From Plantactinospora mayteni (GTDB lineage Bacteria; Actinomycetota; Actinomycetes; Mycobacteriales; Micromonosporaceae), in contig NZ_BONX01000018.1 of the NCBI RefSeq assembly GCF_016862935.1, forward strand, positions 186,001 through 250,000: a stretch of 64,000 nucleotides of DNA, given 5' to 3'. Under the pieces are notes generated by a model, which had not been told where the DNA came from, made no database searches, and saw only the letters and a list, made by a program, of their open reading frames with translations. Shown here one piece after another: positions 50,165-57,984 of this stretch (position 1 is its first letter; each line of letters begins with the position of its first letter). The position numbers and the translations under genes were made by a program.

Positions 50165-50833
50165 CAGGTCGATCGCCGACCGGAGCTGCGGCGCCGCCGC
50201 CGGCACTTCCGATCTCGATCGTCTCCACCAGTCGAGCGGCGGACGCGGGCTACCTGACCCTTGCGGATCTCTCGATGATCGCGGCCACGCTGGGTGTGGA
50301 CTATCGAATCGTCGGCGGGCACATGGTGACACTGCTCGTCGCCGTACACGGAGTCGCGGACCAGGTGCCGATGCGGGAAACGGCGGACGCGGACTTCGCG
50401 GCGCTGCCGGCGGTGATCGCCGACCCGCGTCTTCCGCCGGCGCTGACCAGGCACGGGTACCTGCCGCGCGGGGCGGCCAACCCGGTTCGTGCGGGAGCTG
50501 TCCGACCCGTACGGGCCGCTTGAGTTGGTGATCGACGTGCTGGCCCCTCATACCGAGGCGCGCTCGTACCGAACCAGCGGCACGGGGGAACTCGTCGTCG
50601 ATGAGGTGCCCGGACTACTGCTGGCACTACACCGTCCTGGCGCGGTCGTGGAGGTTCAGGTACGCCTCACCAGCGGAACCGAACTCGCAATCCGGCTCGT
50701 GCTGCCAGAACTCATCTCGGCGGTGTGCCTCAAGGCGCTGGCCTACCGGGGGCGGTTCGCCGCGAAGGACGCGGTAGACCTCTGGCGACTACTGAATGCC
50801 GCGTACGCCGCTGGCCTGCGGGAGTCGGCATAG
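50161..50833 (+). pseudogene. Nucleotidyltransferase (AbiEii/DUF1814-like), split by a +1 frameshift
   Basis: Frame 1 (50161-50523) gives a glycine motif (VGGHMVTLL) and RETADADFAAL, the GG...DxD core of minimal nucleotidyltransferases. It loses homology after HGYLPRG. A second frame (to 50833) continues with FVRELSDPYGPLELVIDVLA and the family end KALAYRGRFAAKDAVDLWRL. Removing one C from the CCC at about 50481-50483 would join both into one protein of about 223 residues. Either the gene is broken, the read has an error, or frameshifting occurs. The start overlaps the HTH gene by 4 nt. Confidence 0.65.
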
Positions 50834-51077
50834 CCGAAGACGGTGACCGGGCGCCAGGCCGCACTGGTGCTGTGCCGATTCTTCGGCGCGTCGAACGGTG
50901 CTGGTCTGAAGCAGATGTCGGCCTCGTCCACCGAACGGACCCGGATGCGGGCGCTGGTCCGCCGGCTCGTACCAGAGGTCGAGTCTTCGTGACTCGTGCA
51001 GGGATTGCACGGATCACCCGTTTCCCGGTGCCGGCCGAGTCGACCAGAGTGTCGGTGCTCGGCGCTACGCTCGGCGG

Positions 51078-51419
51078 GTGGTGACCGTAGCCGACGTGCG
51101 GGCGCTGGCCCGGACGCTGCCGCGCAGCAGCGAGCACCTGATCCGTGACCGGGTGAAGTTCCGGGTCGGCGCGATCGTCTACGTCGCCTTCTCCCGCGAC
51201 GAGACGACGATGGGCTTCGGCTTCCCCAAAGAGGAGCGCGACGCCCTGGTCGCCAGCGACCCGGAGCTGTTCTTCCTGCCCGGCGAGTCCGACCTGCGGT
51301 TCAACTGGGTCTGCTGTCACCTGGCCCGGCTCGACCACGACCAGATGACCGAGCTGGTCACCGAGGCGTGGCGGATGGTCGTGCCCAAGTTCCTGGCCCG
51401 GCAGCGGCTGGGCGGCTGA
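51078..51419 (+). CDS. MmcQ/YjbR-family protein
   Basis: This is a 113-residue double-wing-like protein, with TVADVRALARTLPRSSEHLI at the start and LGGPxDVRFNW-type core residues (DLRFNWVCCHLARLDHDQMT). The family is thought to bind DNA but is little studied. A TACGCT box (51066-51071) lies 6 nt before the GTG start. It is separated from the AbiE-like pair by 244 bp in which I see no gene. Confidence 0.8.
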   Translation: MVTVADVRALARTLPRSSEHLIRDRVKFRVGAIVYVAFSRDETTMGFGFPKEERDALVASDPELFFLPGESDLRFNWVCCHLARLDHDQMTELVTEAWRMVVPKFLARQRLGG

Positions 51420-51422
51420 CCG

Positions 51423-51491
51423 TCAGCCGCCCATCTTCGGTGGCAGCACCACCCGGGTGACGCCGGGCAGCCGGCAGAGTTCGACAGCCGG
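51423..51491 (-). pseudogene. C-terminal remnant of an unidentified gene
   Basis: A frame closing at 51423 reads AVELCRLPGVTRVVLPPKMG with a natural-looking codon pattern, but no start or upstream domain exists in frame. It lies next to the possible IS605-type hairpin and may be what an insertion or deletion left behind. The family was not recognised. Confidence 0.3.
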
Positions 51492-51580
51492 CCAACCCGG
51501 CGGCCAGCAGGGTCCCCAGGATCAGGGCTGTCGCCAATCGGCTCGGGCCTTGGCGGCCATCCCCGCGCGGGCCTTCACCC

Positions 51581-51596
51581 CCGCCCTGAAGGGCGG
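51581..51596 (-). mobile_element. Possible IS200/IS605 (TnpB) right-end remnant
   Basis: CCGCCCTGAAGGGCGG is a perfect stem. On the minus strand it reads CCGCCCTTCAGGGCGG followed by GGGGTGAAGGCC and is preceded by TACCGGAATGCGGGC, the pattern I know from the 3' end of actinobacterial tnpB elements (right-end hairpin / guide RNA scaffold). No transposase or TnpB coding sequence remains nearby. Confidence 0.4.
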
Positions 51597-51661
51597 AGTA
51601 CTGGCCCGCATTCCGGTAGCGAAGCGCCTCGTCCCGCCGCAGCCCGGACTCGGGGCGGCTT

Positions 51662-51694
51662 CCGGGGTGGGGCGGCAACCGTGCCCCACCCCGG
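51662..51694 (-). terminator. Terminator after the CBM2 metallopeptidase gene
   Basis: CCGGGGTGGGGC (51662-51673) and GCCCCACCCCGG (51683-51694) form a perfect 12-bp stem with a 9-nt loop, just 8 bp past the stop codon on the minus strand. Confidence 0.8.
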
Positions 51695-51701
51695 TCGGCC
51701 G

Positions 51702-53885
51702 TCAGGTGGTGCAGGGGGAGCCGTTCAGGGTCCAGCCGGTGGGCGGCTGGTTGGTGCCGCCGTGGGTGCCCTGGAAGCCGAACGAGGCGGTGCCGTTCGG
51801 TGTGATCGAGCCGTTGTGGGCCGCGTTCCGGGCGGTCACCGTCGATCCGCTCTGCGTCACCGTGGCGTTCCAACTGTTGGTGACCTGCTGACCGGTCGGG
51901 AACGAGAAGCTCAGCGTCCAGCCGTTGACGGCGCTGGTGCCGGTGTTGGTGACCGTCACATCGCCGGTGAACCCGTTGTTCCAGGAGTTGGCCGCGTACG
52001 CCACCCGGCAGGCGGCCGTGCCACCCGGCGGCGGCGTACTGGCCGGTGGCGTCGTCGGTGTCGGGGTGGTCGGTGTCGGGGTGGCGGTGGGCGGCGGGGT
52101 GGTGGGATTGGTCCCGCCGGTGATGGCGAGTTCGTCGGAGCTGAACGTGCCGTGCGGCGGGTTGACATCCGCCTCACCGCCGCCGCCGTCGCAGCTCCGG
52201 CTCGGGTTGAACATCAGGTACGTGCCCGACGAGCAGTTGCCTCCGGTCGGCCCGGCCGGTGGTTCGGCGTCGCCGCCGACCACCGCGCTGCCGCCGATGG
52301 TCACGCCGCCGTGGATGATCGCGTTGCCCTTGACGACCGCGTTTCCGTTGACGGTGCCGCCGTTGACCCAGGCCAGATCCTCGATCCGGGCGTTGCCGGT
52401 CACCGATCCACTGTAGACGGCGGCGCGCGGCCCGACGTACGCGGTCGCGGCCACGTTCGCGTTGCCGGCGACCCAACCGCCGCCGTTGGAGTGCCAACGC
52501 CCGCCGTTGGTGGCGGCCGGCTTCTGGTAGCCGGGCTCGTGGCCGGACGGGATCGCACCGGAGATGCGGAACTCGTACGGGTAGCGGCGGTTCTTCGGCC
52601 AGCCGTCGAGGAACGCGTACTTCGGCACCGCGCTGGCCGGGGTGCCGGTGACGACCAGGAACACCTCGCGTTCACCGGGTTGGGTCTGGAAGCTGAGCTG
52701 ACCGGAGGTGCCCTGGGTCAGCGGCCCGTACCTGGGTGTGCCGTTGCGCACCGCGACGAACCCGAACGTCCAGCCGGTGGCCCCGGTCTCCGCATGACCC
52801 TTCAGGTGCAGGCGGATCAGCGCGCCGTCGCTGTCCGGAACGAGCTGGATCTTGTTGTAGCCGTAGTCGGACGGCGCCATCGCGTCGGAGACGCGGTAGT
52901 GCCGGGCGCTCGCGTTGACCGCCTCGACCGGTACGCCCTTGTAGGCGTTGAGGAAACCGGCGCCGTAGACACTGTTGATGAACGGCATGAAGTCGGCGCG
53001 GTTGGCGTAGTCCCAGGTGACGTTGTGCTGGGCGTACTCGCCGACGCGCCGGTTGAGTTCGGCCTGGTTGATGCCGGTGATCCGCCGGTACACCTCCAGC
53101 GGGTGTTCGGTGTTGCGGGCCTCGTTCCAGATCCGGTTGACCATCTCGATGCCGTCGCGGTCCTTGATGTACTGCAACAGCATCCAGGCGCCGTAGTGGT
53201 GCCGGGACGAGGAGTAGTACAGGTTCTCGGTACGCAGCCAGCGGGTGAGGTCACCGGCGCCGCCGCGCGGGTAGACCTGCATCGCCATGAACTCGGCGCT
53301 GGCCTCCCAGAAGGTGCCGGCCGAGGCGTGCGTGAAGCCCATGCCGGAGCGGCCGAGGAACGTGTAGTTCTGCATCACGTGCCCCAGCTCGTGCGCCAGG
53401 CCCCAGGAACCGGGCTGCGCGGCACCGGGCGCGATGTTGATGACACCCACCCGGCCGTCGGTGGAGCCGCCGGTTGCCCAGGCGTCGAGCGCGGTCCGGT
53501 TCCAGGTACGCGTGACGATCACGATGATCTTGTGCTGGGCCAGCAGCCCGGTCTCCGGCGTGAACCGCATCGTGTTCACGTAGAACGAGTACAGGTTTTC
53601 GAGTTGGCTGAGGATGTTGTCCGGGTCGAACCGGTACTCGCCGGGCGCGGTGAGCGGGTTGGTGCCGGACTTCTCTCCCCAGAGCAGGATGAAGTTGGTC
53701 GATTCCCTGGTGCGGTTCGACGCCCAGGGCACCTCGCCGGTGCTCTGCCAACGGTCCGGAATCCAGACCGTCTTGGCCGCCGCTTCGGCGGCGGGCGCCA
53801 GTTGCGGCGCGACCAGCGTCGTCGTACTGGCTGCGACCAGCGCGAACGCGGCCAGCCAGCGACGCCATGCGGATCGGGTTTTCAT
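51702..53885 (-). CDS. Secreted zinc metallopeptidase-like protein (Svx/DUF6055 type) with CBM2
   Basis: This 727-residue protein has a signal peptide (about 1-36) and a DUF6055-like catalytic part with HELGH at 165-169 ([13 protein letters not shown]) and likely third ligand Glu194 or Glu198 in FWEASAEF. A left-handed-helix-like repeat tract follows ([20 protein letters not shown]), then a Thr/Pro linker and a C-terminal family 2 carbohydrate-binding module (about 625-727). Svx/AvrXca proteins are secreted by plant pathogens; here it is probably active on plant cell-wall or glycan-associated proteins. It is divergent from a GH43-CBM2 gene. Confidence 0.82.
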   Translation of the reverse strand: MKTRSAWRRWLAAFALVAASTTTLVAPQLAPAAEAAAKTVWIPDRWQSTGEVPWASNRTRESTNFILLWGEKSGTNPLTAPGEYRFDPDNILSQLENLYSFYVNTMRFTPETGLLAQHKIIVIVTRTWNRTALDAWATGGSTDGRVGVINIAPGAAQPGSWGLAHELGHVMQNYTFLGRSGMGFTHASAGTFWEASAEFMAMQVYPRGGAGDLTRWLRTENLYYSSSRHHYGAWMLLQYIKDRDGIEMVNRIWNEARNTEHPLEVYRRITGINQAELNRRVGEYAQHNVTWDYANRADFMPFINSVYGAGFLNAYKGVPVEAVNASARHYRVSDAMAPSDYGYNKIQLVPDSDGALIRLHLKGHAETGATGWTFGFVAVRNGTPRYGPLTQGTSGQLSFQTQPGEREVFLVVTGTPASAVPKYAFLDGWPKNRRYPYEFRISGAIPSGHEPGYQKPAATNGGRWHSNGGGWVAGNANVAATAYVGPRAAVYSGSVTGNARIEDLAWVNGGTVNGNAVVKGNAIIHGGVTIGGSAVVGGDAEPPAGPTGGNCSSGTYLMFNPSRSCDGGGGEADVNPPHGTFSSDELAITGGTNPTTPPPTATPTPTTPTPTTPPASTPPPGGTAACRVAYAANSWNNGFTGDVTVTNTGTSAVNGWTLSFSFPTGQQVTNSWNATVTQSGSTVTARNAAHNGSITPNGTASFGFQGTHGGTNQPPTGWTLNGSPCTT

Positions 53886-54005
53886 CGTCGCATCCCTACG
53901 TGTCCGGGGCAGATACGGGTGTGGCCGCCGTGATCCCTGCCCGGATCAGGATGCGTGGAGTGGCCAGTCACCACATCTTGGGTGGGGTACGCCGACACTG
54001 TCAAG

Positions 54006-54021
54006 CGATTGATCTCAATCG
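54006..54021. promoter_or_regulatory. Perfect inverted repeat between the two CBM2 genes
   Basis: CGATTGA-TC-TCAATCG is a perfect 7+2+7 palindrome located 121 bp upstream of the metallopeptidase start and 105 bp upstream of the GH43 start. It is a candidate shared operator for the carbohydrate-induced pair. Confidence 0.5.
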
Positions 54022-54125
54022 TTTGCGGTGCCTTGCGGGGACGGAGATGATTGACATACGTTGATGCATGAAGCCGGCTCCCGGGCGACCGCCTTCGTCA
54101 TGACCCCTGCCATCGGGAGCCACCC

Positions 54126-55571
54126 ATGCGCCTCACACGATTGCGCTCTGTCATCGCCGCCGTGGCCGTCTGTGCCGTCGGATCGGTCGGCGCCGTCACC
54201 GCCGTCACCGCGGCCTCCGCCGCCGCCGGATGCTCGGTGACCTACCGGATCGGGTCCCAGTGGCCCGGCGGGTTCACCGGCACCGTCGACCTCAGGAACC
54301 TCGGCGACCCGCTCGACGGCTGGACCCTGACCTGGTCGTTCACCGCCGGGCAGCAGGTCAGCCAGGGCTGGAGCGCCGTCTTCAGCCAGAGCGGGGCCCA
54401 GGTGACCGCCCGCAACCAGAGCTGGAACGCCGGGCTCGGCACCGGCGCCCAGGTCAGCATCGGTTTCAACGCGTCGTGGAACAACTCGACCAACCCGGCG
54501 CCGACCAGCTTCGCGCTCAACGGCGTCGCCTGCACCGGGGCGACCACCCCGACGACCGCGGTGCCGACGACCGCCGCGCCGACCACCGCGCCACCGACCA
54601 CCGCGCCGCCGCGCACCACCTTCACGAACCCGCTGAAGGCGCGCGGCCCGGATCCCTGGTTGACGTACTACAACGGGTACTACTACCTGGCCACGACGAC
54701 CTGGAACAACACGATCACGATGCGTCGCTCGCGCACGCTGGGCGGTCTGGCCACCGCGGCGGACACGCTGTTGTTCACGCTGACCCGGCCGAACGGTGCC
54801 GGCACGATGTGGGCGCCGGAGTTCCACCTGCTGGACGGGCCGAACGGGCGGCGCTGGTATTTCTACTACACCGCCGGTCGTGAGCCCTTCGACCTGGGCA
54901 GCCAGCGGATCCACGTGTTGGAGAGCGCCGGGTCGGATCCGATGGGGCCGTACACGTTCAAGGCGGACCTGCTCGACCCGACCGCGGACAACACCTGGGA
55001 GCTGGACCCCGGCATCCTCCAGCTCAACGGCAACCTGTACCTGCTCGGCACGTTCTACAACGGTTCGCAGCCGATGTTCATCCGGCCGCTGTCCAACCCG
55101 TGGACCGCCAGCGGTACGCGACGGATCCTGTCCACGCCGACCTACGGCTGGGAGACGGTCGGTGGCGCGGTGAACGAGGGTGCGGAGGTGTTGCAGCGCA
55201 ACGGCCGGACGTTCATCGTCTACTCGGCCAGCCACTGCTCCACCCCGGACTACAAGCTGGGCATGCTCACCTACAACGGTGGCGATCCGCTCAACTCGTC
55301 GTCCTGGGTGAAGTCGTCGCAGCCGGTGTTCCAGCGCAGCAACGCCAACGGCGTGTACGGGCCGGGCCACAACGGCTTCTTCACGTCGCCGGACGGTACC
55401 GAGGACTGGATCGTCTACCACGCCAACAGTTCGGCCGGTGGCGGCTGCGACATGAACCGCTCCACCCGCGCCCAGAAGTTCACCTGGAACGCCGACGGCA
55501 CACCCAACTTCGGCACCCCCGTGCCACTCGGTGCGCAGTTGGCCGTACCGTCCGGCGAGCCGGCGGCTTGA
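54126..55571 (+). CDS. Secreted GH43 glycosidase with N-terminal CBM2 (arabinofuranosidase-like)
   Basis: This 481-residue protein has a signal peptide (about 1-34), a CBM2 (about 36-137, starting CSVTYRIGSQWPGGFTG), a Thr/Pro linker (138-165) and a five-bladed GH43 domain. Probable catalytic residues are Asp176 (RGPDPW), Asp294 (WELDPG) and Glu351 (NEGAE). GH43 enzymes release arabinose or xylose from arabinan or arabinoxylan; the CBM2 would tether it to cellulose or xylan. The start is ATG 54126. Confidence 0.88.
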   Translation: MRLTRLRSVIAAVAVCAVGSVGAVTAVTAASAAAGCSVTYRIGSQWPGGFTGTVDLRNLGDPLDGWTLTWSFTAGQQVSQGWSAVFSQSGAQVTARNQSWNAGLGTGAQVSIGFNASWNNSTNPAPTSFALNGVACTGATTPTTAVPTTAAPTTAPPTTAPPRTTFTNPLKARGPDPWLTYYNGYYYLATTTWNNTITMRRSRTLGGLATAADTLLFTLTRPNGAGTMWAPEFHLLDGPNGRRWYFYYTAGREPFDLGSQRIHVLESAGSDPMGPYTFKADLLDPTADNTWELDPGILQLNGNLYLLGTFYNGSQPMFIRPLSNPWTASGTRRILSTPTYGWETVGGAVNEGAEVLQRNGRTFIVYSASHCSTPDYKLGMLTYNGGDPLNSSSWVKSSQPVFQRSNANGVYGPGHNGFFTSPDGTEDWIVYHANSSAGGGCDMNRSTRAQKFTWNADGTPNFGTPVPLGAQLAVPSGEPAA

Positions 55572-55886
55572 CCGCGGGCCGGGTAGCCGAAAGCCTTCCG
55601 AAATGTCTTTCGAAACAGGGGACAATGCGCCCGAGGTATAGACACTCGTCTTGACGTGCCTGTCCTGGTGTGCCTACATTGCCGAAAAGGATTTCGGGGC
55701 GGTGCCCCGATGGGTCCCCGGCTGGTGGCTCCGACCTGTGCCCGGCTCGTCCGGGCCGCCAGCCGGTCCCGGGTGCCTGCGCGGCAGCGATCGGGGCAGC
55801 GGTTCGGCGGCTCGCCCGGTGCTTCGTCTGCGACACGAGAATCAGGGTGATTGCTGGAGAACACTGGAACTTGTACCCTCCGGCTC
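55572..55886 (+). promoter_or_regulatory. 315-bp leader region before the helicase-nuclease operon, with a consensus promoter
   Basis: TTGACG (55651-55656) and TACATT (55675-55680), with an 18-bp spacer, make the best sigma-70-type promoter in the window. A weak stem (CGAAAG/CTTTCG near 55589-55613) lies upstream. A second box, TACCCT (55874-55879), ends 7 nt before the GTG of the first gene. I could not confirm a gene between the promoters. Confidence 0.55.
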
Positions 55887-56765
55887 GTGGCCGAGTCCAT
55901 GGAAGCGCTCGAACGCAGGATCGACGCCCTCCGGGCCGAGATCCGGCGCTCGGTCGTGGCCCGGGACACCGCCCGCACCAAGGGGCTCCGCGCCGAGCTG
56001 CGGATCGCCGAGCAGGAGTGGGAACAGGCCATCAGCGACCTCGCCGAGGAGGCCGGTGACCCGCCGCCCGCCGCTGCCGGCCGGTCGTCCGCCGGCTCCC
56101 TGCTGCCGGTACGCGAGCAGGTGCACCACGCGCTCACCCTGCTCTCGGTGCCGGCGGCGCCGAAGCTGGTCGCCGAGGTGCACGCCGCGTTCTTCGGTGC
56201 GGCGGCGGCCGGTGGACTCGCCGCCGGCAAGCTCACCCACCTGCGCCGGGACGAGAAGCGCTCGTTCGGAACGGCGCCGTACGCCCGGCCGTACTATCTC
56301 TGCGCGGCGCTGACCGCCGAGCACCTGGCGCCGGCGCGCGGCCTGGTCGCGGTCTCCACCTGGCCGCTGGAGCGGCGGATCGTCGGCCCGCTCAGTCCCC
56401 GGGTCGACTTCCTGACCGCCGCCGTCCGGGTTGCCGAGCGCGCCGGTACGGTGCCGGCCGGCAGCAGCACGCTCGCCCGGCTGGTGTGGCGGTTCGCCAG
56501 CAACATCCCAGGCGCGCTTGACATCGCCGGCCGACCAGACACAGTGGACCCGGTGACGGTGATCAGGGCCGCCGAGGCGGAACGCGTGGTGCACGCCGAC
56601 GCCGACCGGGCGCATCGGGCGGCGGCGGCCGAGCGGGCCCGCCGGCAGCTCGACCAGGTCGACCAGCTCTTCGGTAATACGCTGCGGACGCTGCCGGGCA
56701 AGGTGACCCGGCGGGGCGGGGCAGTGTCGCGGGGCAACCCGACAGTCCAGGAGAAGACGGCATGA
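55887..56765 (+). CDS. Coiled-coil protein, first gene of the helicase-nuclease operon
   Basis: This is a 292-residue soluble protein. Residues 1-55 are a coiled coil (ESMEALERRIDALRAEIRRS). A globular part follows with an invariant-looking HAAFFGAAAAGGLAAGKLTH segment and RPYYLCAALTAEHLAPARGL. The C-terminus is again helical and basic. The family was not recognised. TACCCT lies 7 nt before the GTG start, so this cistron is probably leaderless. It overlaps the nuclease gene by 4 nt (ATGA), which suggests a subunit of the same complex. Confidence 0.7.
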   Translation: MAESMEALERRIDALRAEIRRSVVARDTARTKGLRAELRIAEQEWEQAISDLAEEAGDPPPAAAGRSSAGSLLPVREQVHHALTLLSVPAAPKLVAEVHAAFFGAAAAGGLAAGKLTHLRRDEKRSFGTAPYARPYYLCAALTAEHLAPARGLVAVSTWPLERRIVGPLSPRVDFLTAAVRVAERAGTVPAGSSTLARLVWRFASNIPGALDIAGRPDTVDPVTVIRAAEAERVVHADADRAHRAAAAERARRQLDQVDQLFGNTLRTLPGKVTRRGGAVSRGNPTVQEKTA

Positions 56766-57931
56766 CGAGCATCAGCATGGGCACCAGCAGGACTACCGCC
56801 GAGCGGCTGGCCACGATCCGGGGCGGGGCGAAGCCGAAGCGGCACAACGCCCGTACGATCGCCGCGCTGACCCGCAATCCCGGGTGTGCCCGGCGGGCCG
56901 TACTCGACACGGCCGGGGTGGACAAGCAGCGGCTGGCGGCGTATATCGACTTTCCGGCCCGGTTCGGGCAGTCGGGGTTCGCCATCGCCCGGGGTAACGC
57001 GTTCGAGGCGCAGGTGAAGGCGAGTGGCGCCGCCGAGCTGGTGAAACTGCTCCGGGAACGGCTCGGGCTGCCGATCCCCGAGGTGGCGTACGACGACCTG
57101 GAGACGGTGACCGGGCGGGAGAAGGAGACCGCCGAGGTCCGGTACGCCCGCTCCCGCGCCCTGCTGCTCCGGGCCGCCGCCGGGGAGGACGGCGCCGGCA
57201 CGCTCTTCGACCATCCGCTGCTCGGGCTGGACGTGGCCGGCCAGCGGGTCTATCTCGAACCGGACCTGATCGCCTTCCAGCACGAGGGGCGGTTCCACGT
57301 CGTCGAGATCAAGTCGTTCGCGGTGGTGGACGGGCAGGCCGACCCGGGCAAGGTGTCGGCGGCGGCGATCCAGTCCGCCGTCTACGTGCTGGCGATGCGG
57401 CAGATGCTGGCCGAGGCCGGACACGACCCGGAGATCGTGGCACACGACGTGGTGCTGGTCTGCCCGCGCGACTTCTCCAACCAGCCGACGGCGGTACTGG
57501 TCGACGTACGCAAGCAGTTGGCCGTGCTGCGGCGGCAGCTCGGCCGGATGACGAAGGTCGAGGAGATGCTGGCCGTCCTGCCGCCGAACCTCTGTTTCGA
57601 CCTGGCGCCGGACGCCGACGGGGTGCCGACCCGGGCCCCGGAGGCGCTGGTTGACGCGTTGCAGACGGTCGACGCCCGGTACGCCCCGGACTGCCTCTCG
57701 GTCTGCGAGCTGGCCTACTTCTGCCGGGCCGAGGCGCGGGGCTGCACGGCCGCGCTCGGCACCTCGGCCCGGGAGGAGCTGGGCGGGATCGAACGGGTCG
57801 AGACCGCGCTCGGGCTGGCGAAGGGCGAGCTGACCCCGGCCGACGACCAGGCGGAGGCGGCGACGCTGCTCCGGAACGCCGCCCGGCTCCGCGCCGAGGT
57901 GCTGGTGGCGGCGGCCGGGGCGGCCGGATGA
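56762..57931 (+). CDS. Cas4/AddB-like PD-(D/E)XK nuclease with probable Fe-S cluster
   Basis: This is a 389-residue protein. The RecB-type nuclease core is present: Glu82 region (RGNAFEAQV), Asp168 (EPDLIAF), Glu182-x-Lys184 (VVEIKSF) and the Q-x3-Y motif (Gln204-Tyr208). One Cys near the N-terminus (Cys42, NPGCARR) and three or four at the C-terminus (Cys311, 315, 321 and 328) match the split 4Fe-4S arrangement of Cas4/AddB. It should cut single- or double-stranded DNA. The context with an SF1 helicase suggests end-processing or defence. Confidence 0.8.
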   Translation: MTSISMGTSRTTAERLATIRGGAKPKRHNARTIAALTRNPGCARRAVLDTAGVDKQRLAAYIDFPARFGQSGFAIARGNAFEAQVKASGAAELVKLLRERLGLPIPEVAYDDLETVTGREKETAEVRYARSRALLLRAAAGEDGAGTLFDHPLLGLDVAGQRVYLEPDLIAFQHEGRFHVVEIKSFAVVDGQADPGKVSAAAIQSAVYVLAMRQMLAEAGHDPEIVAHDVVLVCPRDFSNQPTAVLVDVRKQLAVLRRQLGRMTKVEEMLAVLPPNLCFDLAPDADGVPTRAPEALVDALQTVDARYAPDCLSVCELAYFCRAEARGCTAALGTSAREELGGIERVETALGLAKGELTPADDQAEAATLLRNAARLRAEVLVAAAGAAG

Positions 57932-57984
57932 CGCTGCTGCCCGGACCCGCCGGTTCGGTGGCGGGTGCCGGGGCGGTGGTGTGA
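57928..57984 (+). CDS. 18-residue mini-frame coupling the nuclease and the next gene
   Basis: ATG 57928 overlaps the nuclease stop (ATGA). The frame (MTLLPGPAGSVAGAGAVV) stops at 57984, overlapping the GTG start of the next gene. It is either a coupling leader or an artefact of a longer overlap. Confidence 0.35.
   Translation: MTLLPGPAGSVAGAGAVV

Noticed and set aside
55589-55613. CGAAAG/CTTTCG stem after the GH43 gene as a terminator
   Set aside because: The stem has only six pairs and a long loop, so it is too weak to call.
55656-55850. 64-codon frame with a CLHC motif before the helicase operon
   Set aside because: Its start codon lies inside the -35 box of the strong promoter, so that promoter could not express it, and the rest is Arg/Ser/Pro-rich and unlike a zinc ribbon.
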